The position numbers and the translations under genes were made by a program. Below are positions 7,048 to 14,160 of a DNA stretch of 45,309 nucleotides, one piece after another. The notes beneath the pieces were generated by a model. The model saw only the letters and a list, made by a program, of their open reading frames with translations, was not told the origin of the DNA and did not search any database. Numbering within the stretch: position 1 is the stretch's first letter; the number at the start of each line of letters is the position of its first letter. Location: positions 1 through 45,309 of the forward strand of contig JAUVYQ010000003.1 of assembly GCA_030603035.1 (NCBI GenBank). The letters are read 5' to 3'. The DNA is from Phycisphaerae bacterium (lineage in GTDB: Bacteria > Planctomycetota > Phycisphaerae > Sedimentisphaerales > SG8-4).

Positions 7048-7144
7048 ACGCTTTTGTCTTTAACCTACGCTTTCTTAACCTTTTTTCACTTGCCATAATT
7101 CTCTCATTTATACTGTTTGTCTCGTAATCATCGTTATCAGCCAT
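7037..7144 (-). CDS. Very small protein, 35 residues
   Basis: Unrecognised: MADNDDYETNSINERIMASE, then a basic end (KRLRKRRLKTKAYEH). The ATG overlaps the stop of the gene before it by 8 bp, and the 3' end overlaps the HTH gene start by 11 bp. This fits the overlap style of the element, but no separate ribosome binding site is seen. Confidence 0.35.
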   Translation of the reverse strand: MADNDDYETNSINERIMASEKRLRKRRLKTKAYEH

Positions 7145-7340
7145 ACTTATCAACGAGGCCGTCTCTGCAACCACTTATCCTTTGTCGGCTATGCCTTTTA
7201 CTATTAGCGTAGCTGCGTTTACGTCCTGAGCGGCCTGACAGGTACTCTCCGGCGGCGGCTATAACCTTATCTTTACGGACTTGCTGTTCAGTCTCGAAAA
7301 GTGTCCTTTCTATATTTGTGTTTTTCGTCTTTTCAGTCAT
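7137..7340 (-). CDS. Small basic protein next to the origin, 67 residues
   Basis: Unrecognised. It starts MTEKTKNTNIERTLFETEQQ; the second half is Arg/Ser-rich and probably disordered. It is the first frame after the iteron region in the direction of transcription, so its transcript would start within or before the iterons. The ribosome binding site is weak. Confidence 0.4.
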   Translation of the reverse strand: MTEKTKNTNIERTLFETEQQVRKDKVIAAAGEYLSGRSGRKRSYANSKRHSRQRISGCRDGLVDKYG

Positions 7341-7374
7341 AAGGTTTTTTCAGTTTTTCAATTTGCTGGTTACC

Positions 7375-7540
7375 TTATCTAATTGTTAATCTTACTGTTT
7401 ATCTAATGTTAATCTTAGTACGCAGTATCATTTTGCTACTATCGAGTATCATTTTGCTACTTTCTAAAGTATCATTTTGATACTGTGCAGTATCATTTTG
7501 CTACTGTTTGACATTCTCTTAATCGTCTCATTTTGATACT
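7375..7540. other. Probable replication origin: iterons plus AT-rich repeats
   Basis: Five copies of AGTATCATTTTG(A/C)TACT occur at about 7424, 7445, 7468, 7489 and 7524. The version at 7468-7484 is a perfect palindrome (AGTATCA-TTT-TGATACT). Spacing is 21, 23, 21 and 35 bp, close to two helical turns for the first four. Next to them an AT-rich 24-bp-period direct repeat (TTATCTAAT-TTAATCTTA at 7375 and 7399) could be the unwinding element. The position directly after the DnaC-like gene and the structure match iteron origins of satellites and plasmids. An operator array is the alternative. Confidence 0.65.
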
Positions 7541-8231
7541 ATTTCCTTCTGTCATTTCCTTTGGTTTCGATAATCTTTGCCGACCGTAATCTGCTTGCTA
7601 TTCTTGCGTCAAAGCCCCGGCCTAACTGCTCGATTGTCTTATTTGAGCAGACGTAGGTCGGCAGTCTGTTTTCCTGCCGCTTATTGATAAGCGAATACAG
7701 TGTAACGTATGCAAAGTCTGTTTCCTGTTTGCTTCTCAGTCCGAGGTCGTCTATGAACAGCTTGTCCACGTCTTTGAGCGGCTTAATCATATCCAATTCG
7801 GTTTTGGTTGCTGCCGGCGACATTGTTGACCGTACCTGGACGCAAAAATCATCGAAATTGATTCGCTGGCAGGTGAATCCTTGATAAACGTAATGCCGGA
7901 CAAGTGCTGCCATAGCGTAGGTTTTACCCGTGCCGACTGAGCCGAATACGAAAACATCCCGCCCATACTCTAAGCCCAACAGCGTTTTACGAATCTGCTC
8001 GTCAAGGTCATCGAGTTTTGCGTCTGCGTATAGAGAGCCGACCAGACTCCGTATTTTCAGCTCTGCATATTCGTCCGTGATTCTTGCCTGGCGTTCACCG
8101 ACATCAATACAACGCTTACACCATTTTCGTTGCCCTGAAATATCTTTGTGCCGCAAACCGAAGCCACAGTTTTCGCATTTAGCGGATAAATTCTGCGACT
8201 GGTTCAGCACACTGCTCAACTTTACCGCCAT
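7539..8231 (-). CDS. DnaC-like helicase-loader ATPase
   Basis: About 230 residues from the ATG at 8231, which has AGGAG eight bases upstream; the ATG at 8237 is too close. An N-terminal zinc-finger-like segment (CENCGF ... WCKRC) is followed by an AAA+ core: Walker A GSVGTGKT, Walker B KLFIDDLG, a sensor-1-like YVCSNKT and an arginine-containing ASRLRSAKIIE. This is the DnaC/IstB-like class that loads the replicative helicase at origins. It overlaps the upstream replication-protein gene by 53 bp, so the two form one replication module. A zinc-finger N-terminus is common in loaders of this class from phages. The iteron origin starts at its stop codon. Confidence 0.85.
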   Translation of the reverse strand: MAVKLSSVLNQSQNLSAKCENCGFGLRHKDISGQRKWCKRCIDVGERQARITDEYAELKIRSLVGSLYADAKLDDLDEQIRKTLLGLEYGRDVFVFGSVGTGKTYAMAALVRHYVYQGFTCQRINFDDFCVQVRSTMSPAATKTELDMIKPLKDVDKLFIDDLGLRSKQETDFAYVTLYSLINKRQENRLPTYVCSNKTIEQLGRGFDARIASRLRSAKIIETKGNDRRK

Positions 8232-8730
8232 TATCATTGCTCCTTTTTTTCCAGGTTCTGACCGCCGCTCGCCAGTCTCTCATTTTGTTTTTGCCGACCT
8301 TCCAGTCCCGCTCCGAGTACCAGTCAATAAATCTCTGGCCATCTATTTCATAGCCGATACTTTTCGCATACGCCTCGACCTCGGCGGCGTCTTTCGGTTT
8401 GACGAATTGGCTGGGTTCTCTTGGTGTTGGTGTTTTGCTAAAGAATTGTTCCGCCTTTTCAGTCAGTACCAGACCTCGATTTTGTGTTTTGCCTTCGCTT
8501 CTAATTAAATCCAGCTTTCCGCCCAATCTCTCAATCGCCCGAATAGCCGTGCTGCGGTGTATATTGAATTTCCTTCCAATGGCCGGATAGGTAAAATTGT
8601 AGTTACCGTTAAGAGTAAGAGAGTGAATGTCCGCCAATATGATTTTCTCCGGCAAGCTAATTCTGTTCTCTGCAAGTAAGGCCGCCGGCAAATAAAGCCC
8701 TTTGAATGTTTTTGCTTTCTCTTTTCTCAT
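8179..8730 (-). CDS. Replication protein with winged helix (DnaD-like)
   Basis: 183 residues. The N-terminal half (FKGLYLPAALLAE ... FTYPAIGRKFNIHRSTAIRA ... IERLGGKLDLI) is a winged helix-turn-helix as in phage replication initiators. The C-terminal half has the DnaD-like pattern IDGQRFIDWYSERDWKVG followed by KMRDWRAAVRTWKKR. Such proteins bind the origin and recruit the helicase loader, here encoded immediately downstream with an overlap. It is the best candidate for binding the iterons at 7424-7540. The start overlaps the stop of the AlpA-like gene by four bases (ATGA). Confidence 0.75.
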   Translation of the reverse strand: MRKEKAKTFKGLYLPAALLAENRISLPEKIILADIHSLTLNGNYNFTYPAIGRKFNIHRSTAIRAIERLGGKLDLIRSEGKTQNRGLVLTEKAEQFFSKTPTPREPSQFVKPKDAAEVEAYAKSIGYEIDGQRFIDWYSERDWKVGKNKMRDWRAAVRTWKKRSNDNGGKVEQCAEPVAEFIR

Positions 8731-8930
8731 TCGAGTAAAGCCCTTTTACGCTTAATTGATTGTTGCTCGATTTTGTCAAGTGCAACTCGGACGGCCTTAA
8801 CCTGATAACGCAGACGACCGCCGACAATCAAATGTGGGATTTTTCCAGCTTTAGTTTGCTGCCGAATATACTTCTGCGGCAACCGTACTGCTGCGGCTAC
8901 TTTTTCCAATGATATGTATTTATCGTTCAT
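8727..8930 (-). CDS. AlpA/excisionase-type helix-turn-helix protein
   Basis: 67 residues: YISLEKVAAAVRLPQKYIRQ, then KAGKIPHLIVGGRLRYQV and VRVALDKIEQQS. This is the HTH_17 fold: a helix pair, then the G-K-I-P wing and the G-R-L-R-Y strand. In satellites such small proteins are transcriptional activators (AlpA) or Xis. It starts the tightly overlapping replication operon. A 20-bp-period direct repeat lies just upstream at 8985-9018 and could be its operator. Confidence 0.75.
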   Translation of the reverse strand: MNDKYISLEKVAAAVRLPQKYIRQQTKAGKIPHLIVGGRLRYQVKAVRVALDKIEQQSIKRKRALLE

Positions 8931-8984
8931 ACCATCAGAATACGTAGAGAGAGAATTGTCGGATATAGTATTTTCCGCTCACGG

Positions 8985-9018
8985 CCTACAATAAGTCGCT
9001 TCGACCTACAATAAGTCG
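8985..9018. repeat. Direct repeat CCTACAATAAGTCG, period 20
   Basis: Two exact 14-bp copies at 8985-8998 and 9005-9018 lie between the 211-codon gene (whose stop is inside the second copy) and the AlpA-like gene. The spacing of two helical turns suggests a regulator binding site. Confidence 0.4.
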
Positions 9019-9581
9019 TTTTCGGTCTTACTTTGAGCTTGCTCAGGTGTTACTTTGGCTCCGAACCTTGCAATGACCTCCGATGGTAAAACCAAATATG
9101 GAGAGTTTTTTGCTGTGCTTGTGCGTTTTGATGTTATCCCCCCATCCTTCTTTCCCAACCGTGCCGCCGTAGCGATTGTTTTGTGCGATACGGAAGTAAA
9201 TTCCATAGCGTCTATGATTCGTACTCGCTTTTCGTCCCGCTCCCCTGCTCGCTTGTTTTCGATTGGCGCACCTATCGGCTCTCTTACTAACCGCTCCAGC
9301 AAGGTTTGTACGTCCTCAATTCCTGCCGTTTCGGGGATAGTCTTGTCGGTTTTGTGTATGATTCTAATAGCGTCCGTGCAATCGTCCTGTATCTGCGATA
9401 ACTGGTGCCGGGCTTTTGGTATATCGAATTCTGTATATTTCCTGCGGAGTCTAATGAAGGCATTACGGGCGTAGTCGGTCGCCCAGTCTGCCAGCCCCCC
9501 AGCCCATTTCCTCTCACTTTCAATTAACTCGTAGAGTTCCTCGAATGTTTCAACTTGTTCAAAAAAATCTTTTCTGTCCAT
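9006..9581 (-). CDS. First gene of the element's gene chain, unknown
   Basis: The ATG at 9581 (MDRKDFFEQVETFEELYELI) follows AGTAGGGACG and is preferred to an upstream start at 9641. About 191 residues. The first two-thirds are charged helices; the last third has a possible helix-turn-helix followed by KTIATAARLGKKDGGI and a basic stretch. No family recognised. Its position closest to attR and upstream of the AlpA-like gene suggests a regulatory role, but this is only a guess from order. Confidence 0.55.
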   Translation of the reverse strand: MDRKDFFEQVETFEELYELIESERKWAGGLADWATDYARNAFIRLRRKYTEFDIPKARHQLSQIQDDCTDAIRIIHKTDKTIPETAGIEDVQTLLERLVREPIGAPIENKRAGERDEKRVRIIDAMEFTSVSHKTIATAARLGKKDGGITSKRTSTAKNSPYLVLPSEVIARFGAKVTPEQAQSKTENDLL

Positions 9582-9667
9582 TTCGTCCCTACTTTCCGGA
9601 CAGCCGACAGCGATGGAGTAGGGACTACCCACCGCCGTCAAGCCGTCCGACTTAATTAAGCTCTAAA

Positions 9668-9689
9668 AAGGTCACTAAAAGGTCAGTCA
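9668..9689. repeat. Tandem 11-bp repeat near attR, probable integrase arm site
   Basis: AAGGTCACTAA and AAGGTCAGTCA, same word, period and orientation as the pair at 2514-2535. Distance to the att core is about 120 bp here and about 85 bp on the left. Confidence 0.55.
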
Positions 9690-9807
9690 TTACTGACTTT
9701 TACTTGTAAGCTCCACTGTACTGTTACTGACACTTTCGTTTTTAAGCTAAAAACCGATATTTGCATAACTACAAACAGGGTAAAAACTTACCATTTTGCC
9801 CCTTTTC

Positions 9808-9849
9808 GGCTCCGGAGGCCAACGCTCTATCCAATTGAGCTACGGGGAC
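9808..9849 (-). repeat. attR: orphan 5' half of tRNA-Arg
   Basis: A 42-bp perfect copy of 2388-2429. It is followed not by a tRNA 3' half but by element DNA. The native tRNA promoter (9865-9893) sits directly upstream, so this truncated tRNA piece is what the original promoter now transcribes. Confidence 0.9.
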
Positions 9850-9864
9850 CAAAACCAATACTGT

Positions 9865-9893
9865 TTATTACGACAAAGCGGCAAATATGTCAA
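9865..9893 (-). promoter_or_regulatory. Native tRNA-Arg promoter, now separated from the tRNA
   Basis: On the minus strand: TTGACA (9893-9888), a 17-bp spacer and TAATAA (9870-9865), with 15 bp to the tRNA 5' end. This is near-consensus and correctly placed for a tRNA gene. It stayed on the chromosomal side when the element integrated. Confidence 0.8.
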
Positions 9894-10004
9894 GAACATA
9901 ACCGCCTGATTAACTGGTTTTTGTGCTCTTATTGCAATTTTATACATACGGATTCCGCCTCAATATGTTATAATAGTGTTGCAATGGAAAGGAAGATGAA
10001 AAGA

Positions 10005-11639
10005 ATGAATTCGCATAGGTCAATTCGAGCGCAGCTCATTCTGCTGCTTGTTGTCCTCTTTTGCTGGACCGCTGCCGTTCGAGCCGACCGGCCAGGCTGG
10101 AAGCGACAGGAGGTCGATTGGCGTATGACCGGCGGCTCTCGCATCAAGGCCATCAACTACCCCCAAGACAAACCGGTGCCGACACTCAACATACAAGGGC
10201 GCCGGCAGCGGAAACCTCTGCGGAAAAAGGCCCTTCCGCCCGAAGCAGCTTCACGACTCGCACCGCTCACTGAAGAGTCCACCCCCCCAATTTTTGCCAC
10301 CGTTATCGACTCACCTCCGATTGACGGGTTTGTGCCCTGGGTCGCTGTTGCTGTTACTGATAAGCGTTATCCCTGGGAAGATTGGATATTCGATGCCAAT
10401 GACACAAACTCTGTCGAGGGCAATTATCTGGCTGCCAATCCCGAGGCCAACTATGCCGTCGGTATCCTTGACTCCGGAGCCAGTGGTCACGTAATGGCGC
10501 ACGATGCCGCTACGCAGGCCGGTCTTTCCGGTAGTTATCTAACTTCAACTATGCTTGAAATCATCGGTGTCACCGGCTCGGTCTGGGCCTGGGTGAGCCA
10601 GCCGATAGGCATTTTTGTTGATGGAATCGGGGCGATAGAACCTAACGGCCTGCTCTACGATACTTCGGGGATGGTCGGCGAGTGGAATACCGCTATTGAC
10701 GTTGGCGACGCAGTAGAATCACCGAATTTGCCCACGGTCATTGGTTCACCCCTGTCGGTTTATTTTGCGGCTGACTTCCGCAACGACCAGCAAATCACAG
10801 CCACCCATAACGGTGAAGATTTCAACAGTCCCGACATATTCTTCTACGAGTTGTCAGACCCCTGCTGCCCGAGCTATCCGAACAAAATACCTCTGGAACT
10901 GCGTCCGTCGTTCGGCGCTTTTGGTGTTCAGTATGTTTTCGACCCTTTTGACTCGTGGTTATCCCCCATAAGCCCTTCCGTAATAATGGGGGCAGGTCTG
11001 CAGCCACTGCAGAGTGTCTTCTTTGTCCATAGCGTGGACCTTTACAAAGGCGACAAAAGCGCAATTGACAAAGACCGCTTTATGCTTGACACAGGTGCGC
11101 AGGTTACCGTCATCGGCTCAAGGATAGCAGCGCGTCTGAAGCTTCACCCGGATCATCCCGATTTCGAGGTTGAGGTACAGGGAGTTACCGGCGATAGCAT
11201 CACGGTCCCGGGCTTTTACATCGACGCGCTCGAAATACCTGCCATTGGCGAATGGCTCTCGTTCACAGACGTGCCGGTCATTTTCCTTGACGTTTTTTCT
11301 CCGGAGGGTGGAACGCTGGATGGCATAATCGGGATGAACCTTTTCGTCGAGCTTAACTTTGTCCTTCGCGGTGGTGGAATGTTCTTGCAGGAGGACCCAC
11401 GCATCGAATTCGGGCCCATTCCTTATCACATTATTGCTGACATTGCTCCAAGAGGCGGGGACGGCGTGGTTGATTTCTTAGACCTGGCCGTTTTTACTAA
11501 AGCCTGGCTTGCAACCAAAGAGCCTCGCTCGGCCAATTGGAACCCAAAATGCGACATTGCGCCGACCTCGAATCCTGATGGGAGCATCAATTTCCTTGAT
11601 TTTGCCACGCTGGCTGAGCATTGGTTTGAAGGTAATTAA
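10005..11639 (+). CDS. Secreted two-lobe aspartic protease with dockerin-like tail
   Basis: Start chosen at 10005 because AGGAAG precedes it by nine bases; ATGs at 9984 and 9996 are in frame. A signal peptide (LILLLVVLFCWTAAVRA) is followed by two aspartic-protease active-site motifs, LDSGASGHVM and MLDTGAQVTVIG, about 210 residues apart, with the typical hydrophobic-hydrophobic-Gly partner (GIIGMN) after the second. Having both motifs in one chain suggests a pepsin-like two-lobe enzyme, not a dimeric retropepsin. The last 65 residues carry two EF-hand/dockerin-like repeats (GDGVVDFLDLAVFTKAWL and DGSINFLDFATLAEHWF), a common C-terminus in Phycisphaerae exoproteins. It would act outside the cytoplasmic membrane. 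Substrate unknown. Confidence 0.8.
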   Translation: MNSHRSIRAQLILLLVVLFCWTAAVRADRPGWKRQEVDWRMTGGSRIKAINYPQDKPVPTLNIQGRRQRKPLRKKALPPEAASRLAPLTEESTPPIFATVIDSPPIDGFVPWVAVAVTDKRYPWEDWIFDANDTNSVEGNYLAANPEANYAVGILDSGASGHVMAHDAATQAGLSGSYLTSTMLEIIGVTGSVWAWVSQPIGIFVDGIGAIEPNGLLYDTSGMVGEWNTAIDVGDAVESPNLPTVIGSPLSVYFAADFRNDQQITATHNGEDFNSPDIFFYELSDPCCPSYPNKIPLELRPSFGAFGVQYVFDPFDSWLSPISPSVIMGAGLQPLQSVFFVHSVDLYKGDKSAIDKDRFMLDTGAQVTVIGSRIAARLKLHPDHPDFEVEVQGVTGDSITVPGFYIDALEIPAIGEWLSFTDVPVIFLDVFSPEGGTLDGIIGMNLFVELNFVLRGGGMFLQEDPRIEFGPIPYHIIADIAPRGGDGVVDFLDLAVFTKAWLATKEPRSANWNPKCDIAPTSNPDGSINFLDFATLAEHWFEGN

Positions 11640-11761
11640 CCCTGAGTGTGCTGCAATCTTACCAGGCCTCACCATCTCGGATTTCTCAAACCAGACTATC
11701 ATTTGACATAGTTGCCGCTTAAGAATATGATTATACTATTGTTGTTTTGCAGGCATTGCCA

Positions 11762-13060
11762 ATGAGATTTGTAATTGATTTTGTATATTTGCTGGCCGCT
11801 GCAGCTTACAGCCCTGTGGTCATATACCGGGTCATCAGGCACAAACGCTACCGGACCGGATGGGCCCAGCGATTTGGCAGAATTATTCGCAAAGACCGTG
11901 CACTTAAAAAATGCATCTGGCTCCACGCCGTCAGCGTGGGCGAGGTCAATGCAGCCAGGACCGTCATTGAAGAGCTTGAAAATAGATTCCCGGATTTCGA
12001 AATCCTAATCAGCACTACCACCGATACCGGCTTCGCCCGTGCAAACGCATTATTTGGCCAAAATCTACACGTGTCTTACTTCCCCTTTGATTTGTCCTGG
12101 ATAATGCGCCGTGCCTTCCGCAAAATTCGCCCGGCAATCTGTCTGCTGATGGAGCTGGAAGTTTGGCCCAACTTTGTTCGCATCGCACAGCAGTTAAACA
12201 TACCTGTTGTCGTAGTCAACGGGCGAATAAGTGACAAAAGTTTTTCCAGATACAAAAAAATAAAGCCAATTGCTAAAAAAATCTTCCGCAAAATTACGCT
12301 CATTCTCGCCCAGACGGACGAATACGCTCAGCGATTCAAAGAAATCGGCTGCCCGGATGAAAAAGTAATCGTTACCGGCTCACTAAAATACGACACCGCT
12401 CAAATCACCGACAAAGTCGAAGGCGCAGATGCCATTGCAGCACAACTAAATATCGGCGGGGAAAAATTATGGGTCGCAGGCGCCACCGGTAACGATGAAG
12501 AACAGATTCTGCTCAACGTTTATCAAGACCTAAAACAACAGGACCAATTCACCGACCTGCGTTTGGCGATTGTCCCCCGCAAACCAGAAAGATTTGACGA
12601 AGTCGCACAGATAATACAACAAACCGGCCTGCCCTTAATCCGCTACAGCCAGCGGAAAGACAAAGCCGCCCCACCAACAACCGACAAGCAAGCGGTAATT
12701 CTTGGCGATACTATGGGCGACTTGCGAAAATTTTACTCGCTTGCGACTATAATTTTCGTCGGCCGGTCGCTCGTACCGATGGGCGGCTCCGATATGATAG
12801 AGGCGGTCGCTCTCGGCAAATGCACCGTATTCGGCCCACACGCCTTCAATTTCAAACAAACCGTTGATGCACTTCTTGAAGATAACGGCGCTATTATGGT
12901 CAAAGACAAAGAGGATTTGCTTCAAACAATGCAGAAATGTCTTGCCAAGCCGGATTTCGCTCGAAAAATTGCCCGAAATGGCCGGGAGGTAATCAGAAAA
13001 AACCAGGGCGCCACCGAAAAAACCATCGAACAAATCGTAAAATTCCTAAACCCCGCCTGA
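11762..13060 (+). CDS. waaA: 3-deoxy-D-manno-octulosonic acid transferase
   Basis: 432 residues from the ATG at 11762. An N-terminal membrane anchor (FVIDFVYLLAAAAYSPVVIY) precedes the GT30 domain with WLHAVSVGEVNAA; E61 matches the catalytic glutamate. Further matches are ISTTTDTGFARA, LMELEVWPNF and VVNGRISDKSF. A second Rossmann domain contains VTGSLKYD, the GDTMGDLRKFY loop and FVGRSLVPMGG. It transfers Kdo from CMP-Kdo to lipid A precursors on the inner membrane, so the organism should make LPS. It is alone, not in an LPS operon. A strong hairpin terminator (13237-13260) lies downstream, beyond an inserted MITE-like element. Confidence 0.95.
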   Translation: MRFVIDFVYLLAAAAYSPVVIYRVIRHKRYRTGWAQRFGRIIRKDRALKKCIWLHAVSVGEVNAARTVIEELENRFPDFEILISTTTDTGFARANALFGQNLHVSYFPFDLSWIMRRAFRKIRPAICLLMELEVWPNFVRIAQQLNIPVVVVNGRISDKSFSRYKKIKPIAKKIFRKITLILAQTDEYAQRFKEIGCPDEKVIVTGSLKYDTAQITDKVEGADAIAAQLNIGGEKLWVAGATGNDEEQILLNVYQDLKQQDQFTDLRLAIVPRKPERFDEVAQIIQQTGLPLIRYSQRKDKAAPPTTDKQAVILGDTMGDLRKFYSLATIIFVGRSLVPMGGSDMIEAVALGKCTVFGPHAFNFKQTVDALLEDNGAIMVKDKEDLLQTMQKCLAKPDFARKIARNGREVIRKNQGATEKTIEQIVKFLNPA

Positions 13061-13063
13061 TAC

Positions 13064-13235
13064 TTAGAGCCTATCTGAATAACCCTTCGGTTTTGTCATT
13101 GCGAGGAGCGAAGCGCTGAAAGTCCGGCCCCTGGACGGAACGAAGCAATCTCGATTTTCGAGCGTTTGAGATTGCCACGGCCTTTCAGGCCTCGCAATGA
13201 CAGGAATTCACAAAAGTTATTCGGATAGGCTCTTA
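13064..13235. mobile_element. MITE-like element with 18-bp terminal inverted repeats
   Basis: AGAGCCTATCTGAATAAC (13066-13083) and GTTATTCGGATAGGCTCT (13216-13233) are inverted copies with one mismatch. The outside is flanked by TTA on both sides (13064-13066 and 13233-13235), consistent with a 3-bp target duplication as made by some IS5-group elements. The interior is itself a long palindrome built from the GTCATTGCGAGGAGCGAAGC repeat (arms 13096-13107 and 13190-13201). There is no transposase. The right TTA is also the stop codon of the methyltransferase gene. Confidence 0.65.
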
Positions 13236-14141
13236 GCCCCCAGTTTCACTGGGGGTTTTTATTCGTTTAGCCACGGCCTCAATATGCGCCGGCCCAGTTC
13301 CGCAGCAGCCGCCGATAATGTTCACACCGGCTGAATAAATCTTTTCCGCCGCCGCTGCAAAATCCTCCGGGGCTACCTTATATATCACCTGGTCATCAAC
13401 CAGTTCCGGTTTCCCTGCATTTGGTTCCGCAAGGATTGGAACCTCTCCCTTCATCTCTGACACATAGATTTGAGCAAGACTTACGTATTGTTCCATACTT
13501 AAACTACCGCAATTAAAACCTATACCATCAATTCCAAGAGGCAGGAGTTTGTCGGCTGCATCAGCAGGGTCAATTCCCATCATCGTTCTAAATTTCTCGC
13601 CGGCTGGGTCATAGGCAAGCGAAACGAATACCGGCAAATCAGATATAGATTTGACCGCTTCGATTGCAATTGTCACCTCATCAAGAGCTGTCATCGTCTC
13701 GATTATAAACCCGTCCACACCACCACCCAAAAGTGCCTTTGCCTGCTCAGCAAAAGCATCTTTTAATCTATCCGCTTTCAAAGGTCCCAGTGGCTCCAGA
13801 AAATCACCGCTCGGCCCGATATCACCTAAGACATACTTTTCCTCGCCGGCAGCCCCGTGAGCTATTTGCGCCGCTGCGGTATTTATATCTTTGACCTTAT
13901 CGTCAAGGCCGTGCCTCGCCAGTGCGTATTTATTCGCCCCGAACGTATTGGTAATAACCGCATCGCTGCCAGCTTGAAAATAAGACCGATGAATATCAAA
14001 AATCGTATCCGCCGACTCTATATTTAGATAATCATTGCATGTGCCTGCTTTAATCCCGCGGGCAATCAGCTCAGTCCCCATCGCCCCATCCAACAGAAAC
14101 AGGCCCTCGTTTATTCTTTCTTTTAGACTTATCCTGCCCAT
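13233..14141 (-). CDS. Homocysteine S-methyltransferase family protein
   Basis: About 302 residues, matching the homocysteine-binding barrel of MetH/MHT: LDGAMGTELIARG at the N-terminus, VITNTFGANKYAL, GDIGPSGDFLEPLG, IIETMTALDEV, and the zinc-thiolate cysteines in GFNCGS and GGCCGT. The domain activates homocysteine thiolate for methyl transfer to make methionine. No folate or cobalamin-binding domain is fused, so the methyl donor is unclear (S-methylmethionine, another methylated compound or a separate corrinoid protein). The ATG at 14141 is preferred to a TTG two codons earlier. The last codons overlap a plus-strand terminator hairpin, and the stop is at the edge of the MITE-like insertion. 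Confidence 0.9.
   Translation of the reverse strand: MGRISLKERINEGLFLLDGAMGTELIARGIKAGTCNDYLNIESADTIFDIHRSYFQAGSDAVITNTFGANKYALARHGLDDKVKDINTAAAQIAHGAAGEEKYVLGDIGPSGDFLEPLGPLKADRLKDAFAEQAKALLGGGVDGFIIETMTALDEVTIAIEAVKSISDLPVFVSLAYDPAGEKFRTMMGIDPADAADKLLPLGIDGIGFNCGSLSMEQYVSLAQIYVSEMKGEVPILAEPNAGKPELVDDQVIYKVAPEDFAAAAEKIYSAGVNIIGGCCGTGPAHIEAVAKRIKTPSETGG
13237..13260 (+). terminator. Rho-independent terminator facing right
   Basis: CCCCCAGT-TTC-ACTGGGGG followed by TTTTT. It serves plus-strand transcription from waaA and is embedded in the 3' coding end of the convergent methyltransferase gene. Confidence 0.8.
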
Positions 14142-14160
14142 AAACAAACCCCGTTTTTAT

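Larger units (their letters stand above)
2388..9849. mobile_element. Integrated tRNA-Arg element, phage-satellite (PICI-like)
   Basis: The element is bounded by 42-bp direct repeats. It carries a tyrosine integrase next to attL, two small HTH proteins, a DnaD-like replication protein with a DnaC-like loader, an iteron-plus-AT-rich origin, and a small-terminase-like protein followed by small unknown genes. All genes face one way. I see no large terminase, portal, capsid, tail, lysis, relaxase or type IV secretion gene. Integrase plus autonomous replication plus terS without terL is the signature of phage-inducible chromosomal islands. Alternatives are a deleted prophage or an integrated plasmid-like element; the tidy att sites, gene overlaps and intact frames argue against decay. 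Confidence 0.75.
9642..10004. other. Gene-free junction around attR
   Basis: It holds the element's right arm repeats (9668-9689), attR, the stranded tRNA promoter and, facing right, a TATAAT box at 9969-9974 with no clear -35 that probably serves the protease gene. No other gene is seen. Confidence 0.5.

Noticed and set aside
7423..7540. CRISPR array
   Set aside because: The units are 17-bp palindromes with spacers of only 4-18 bp, irregular, and no cas gene is present. Iterons fit better.
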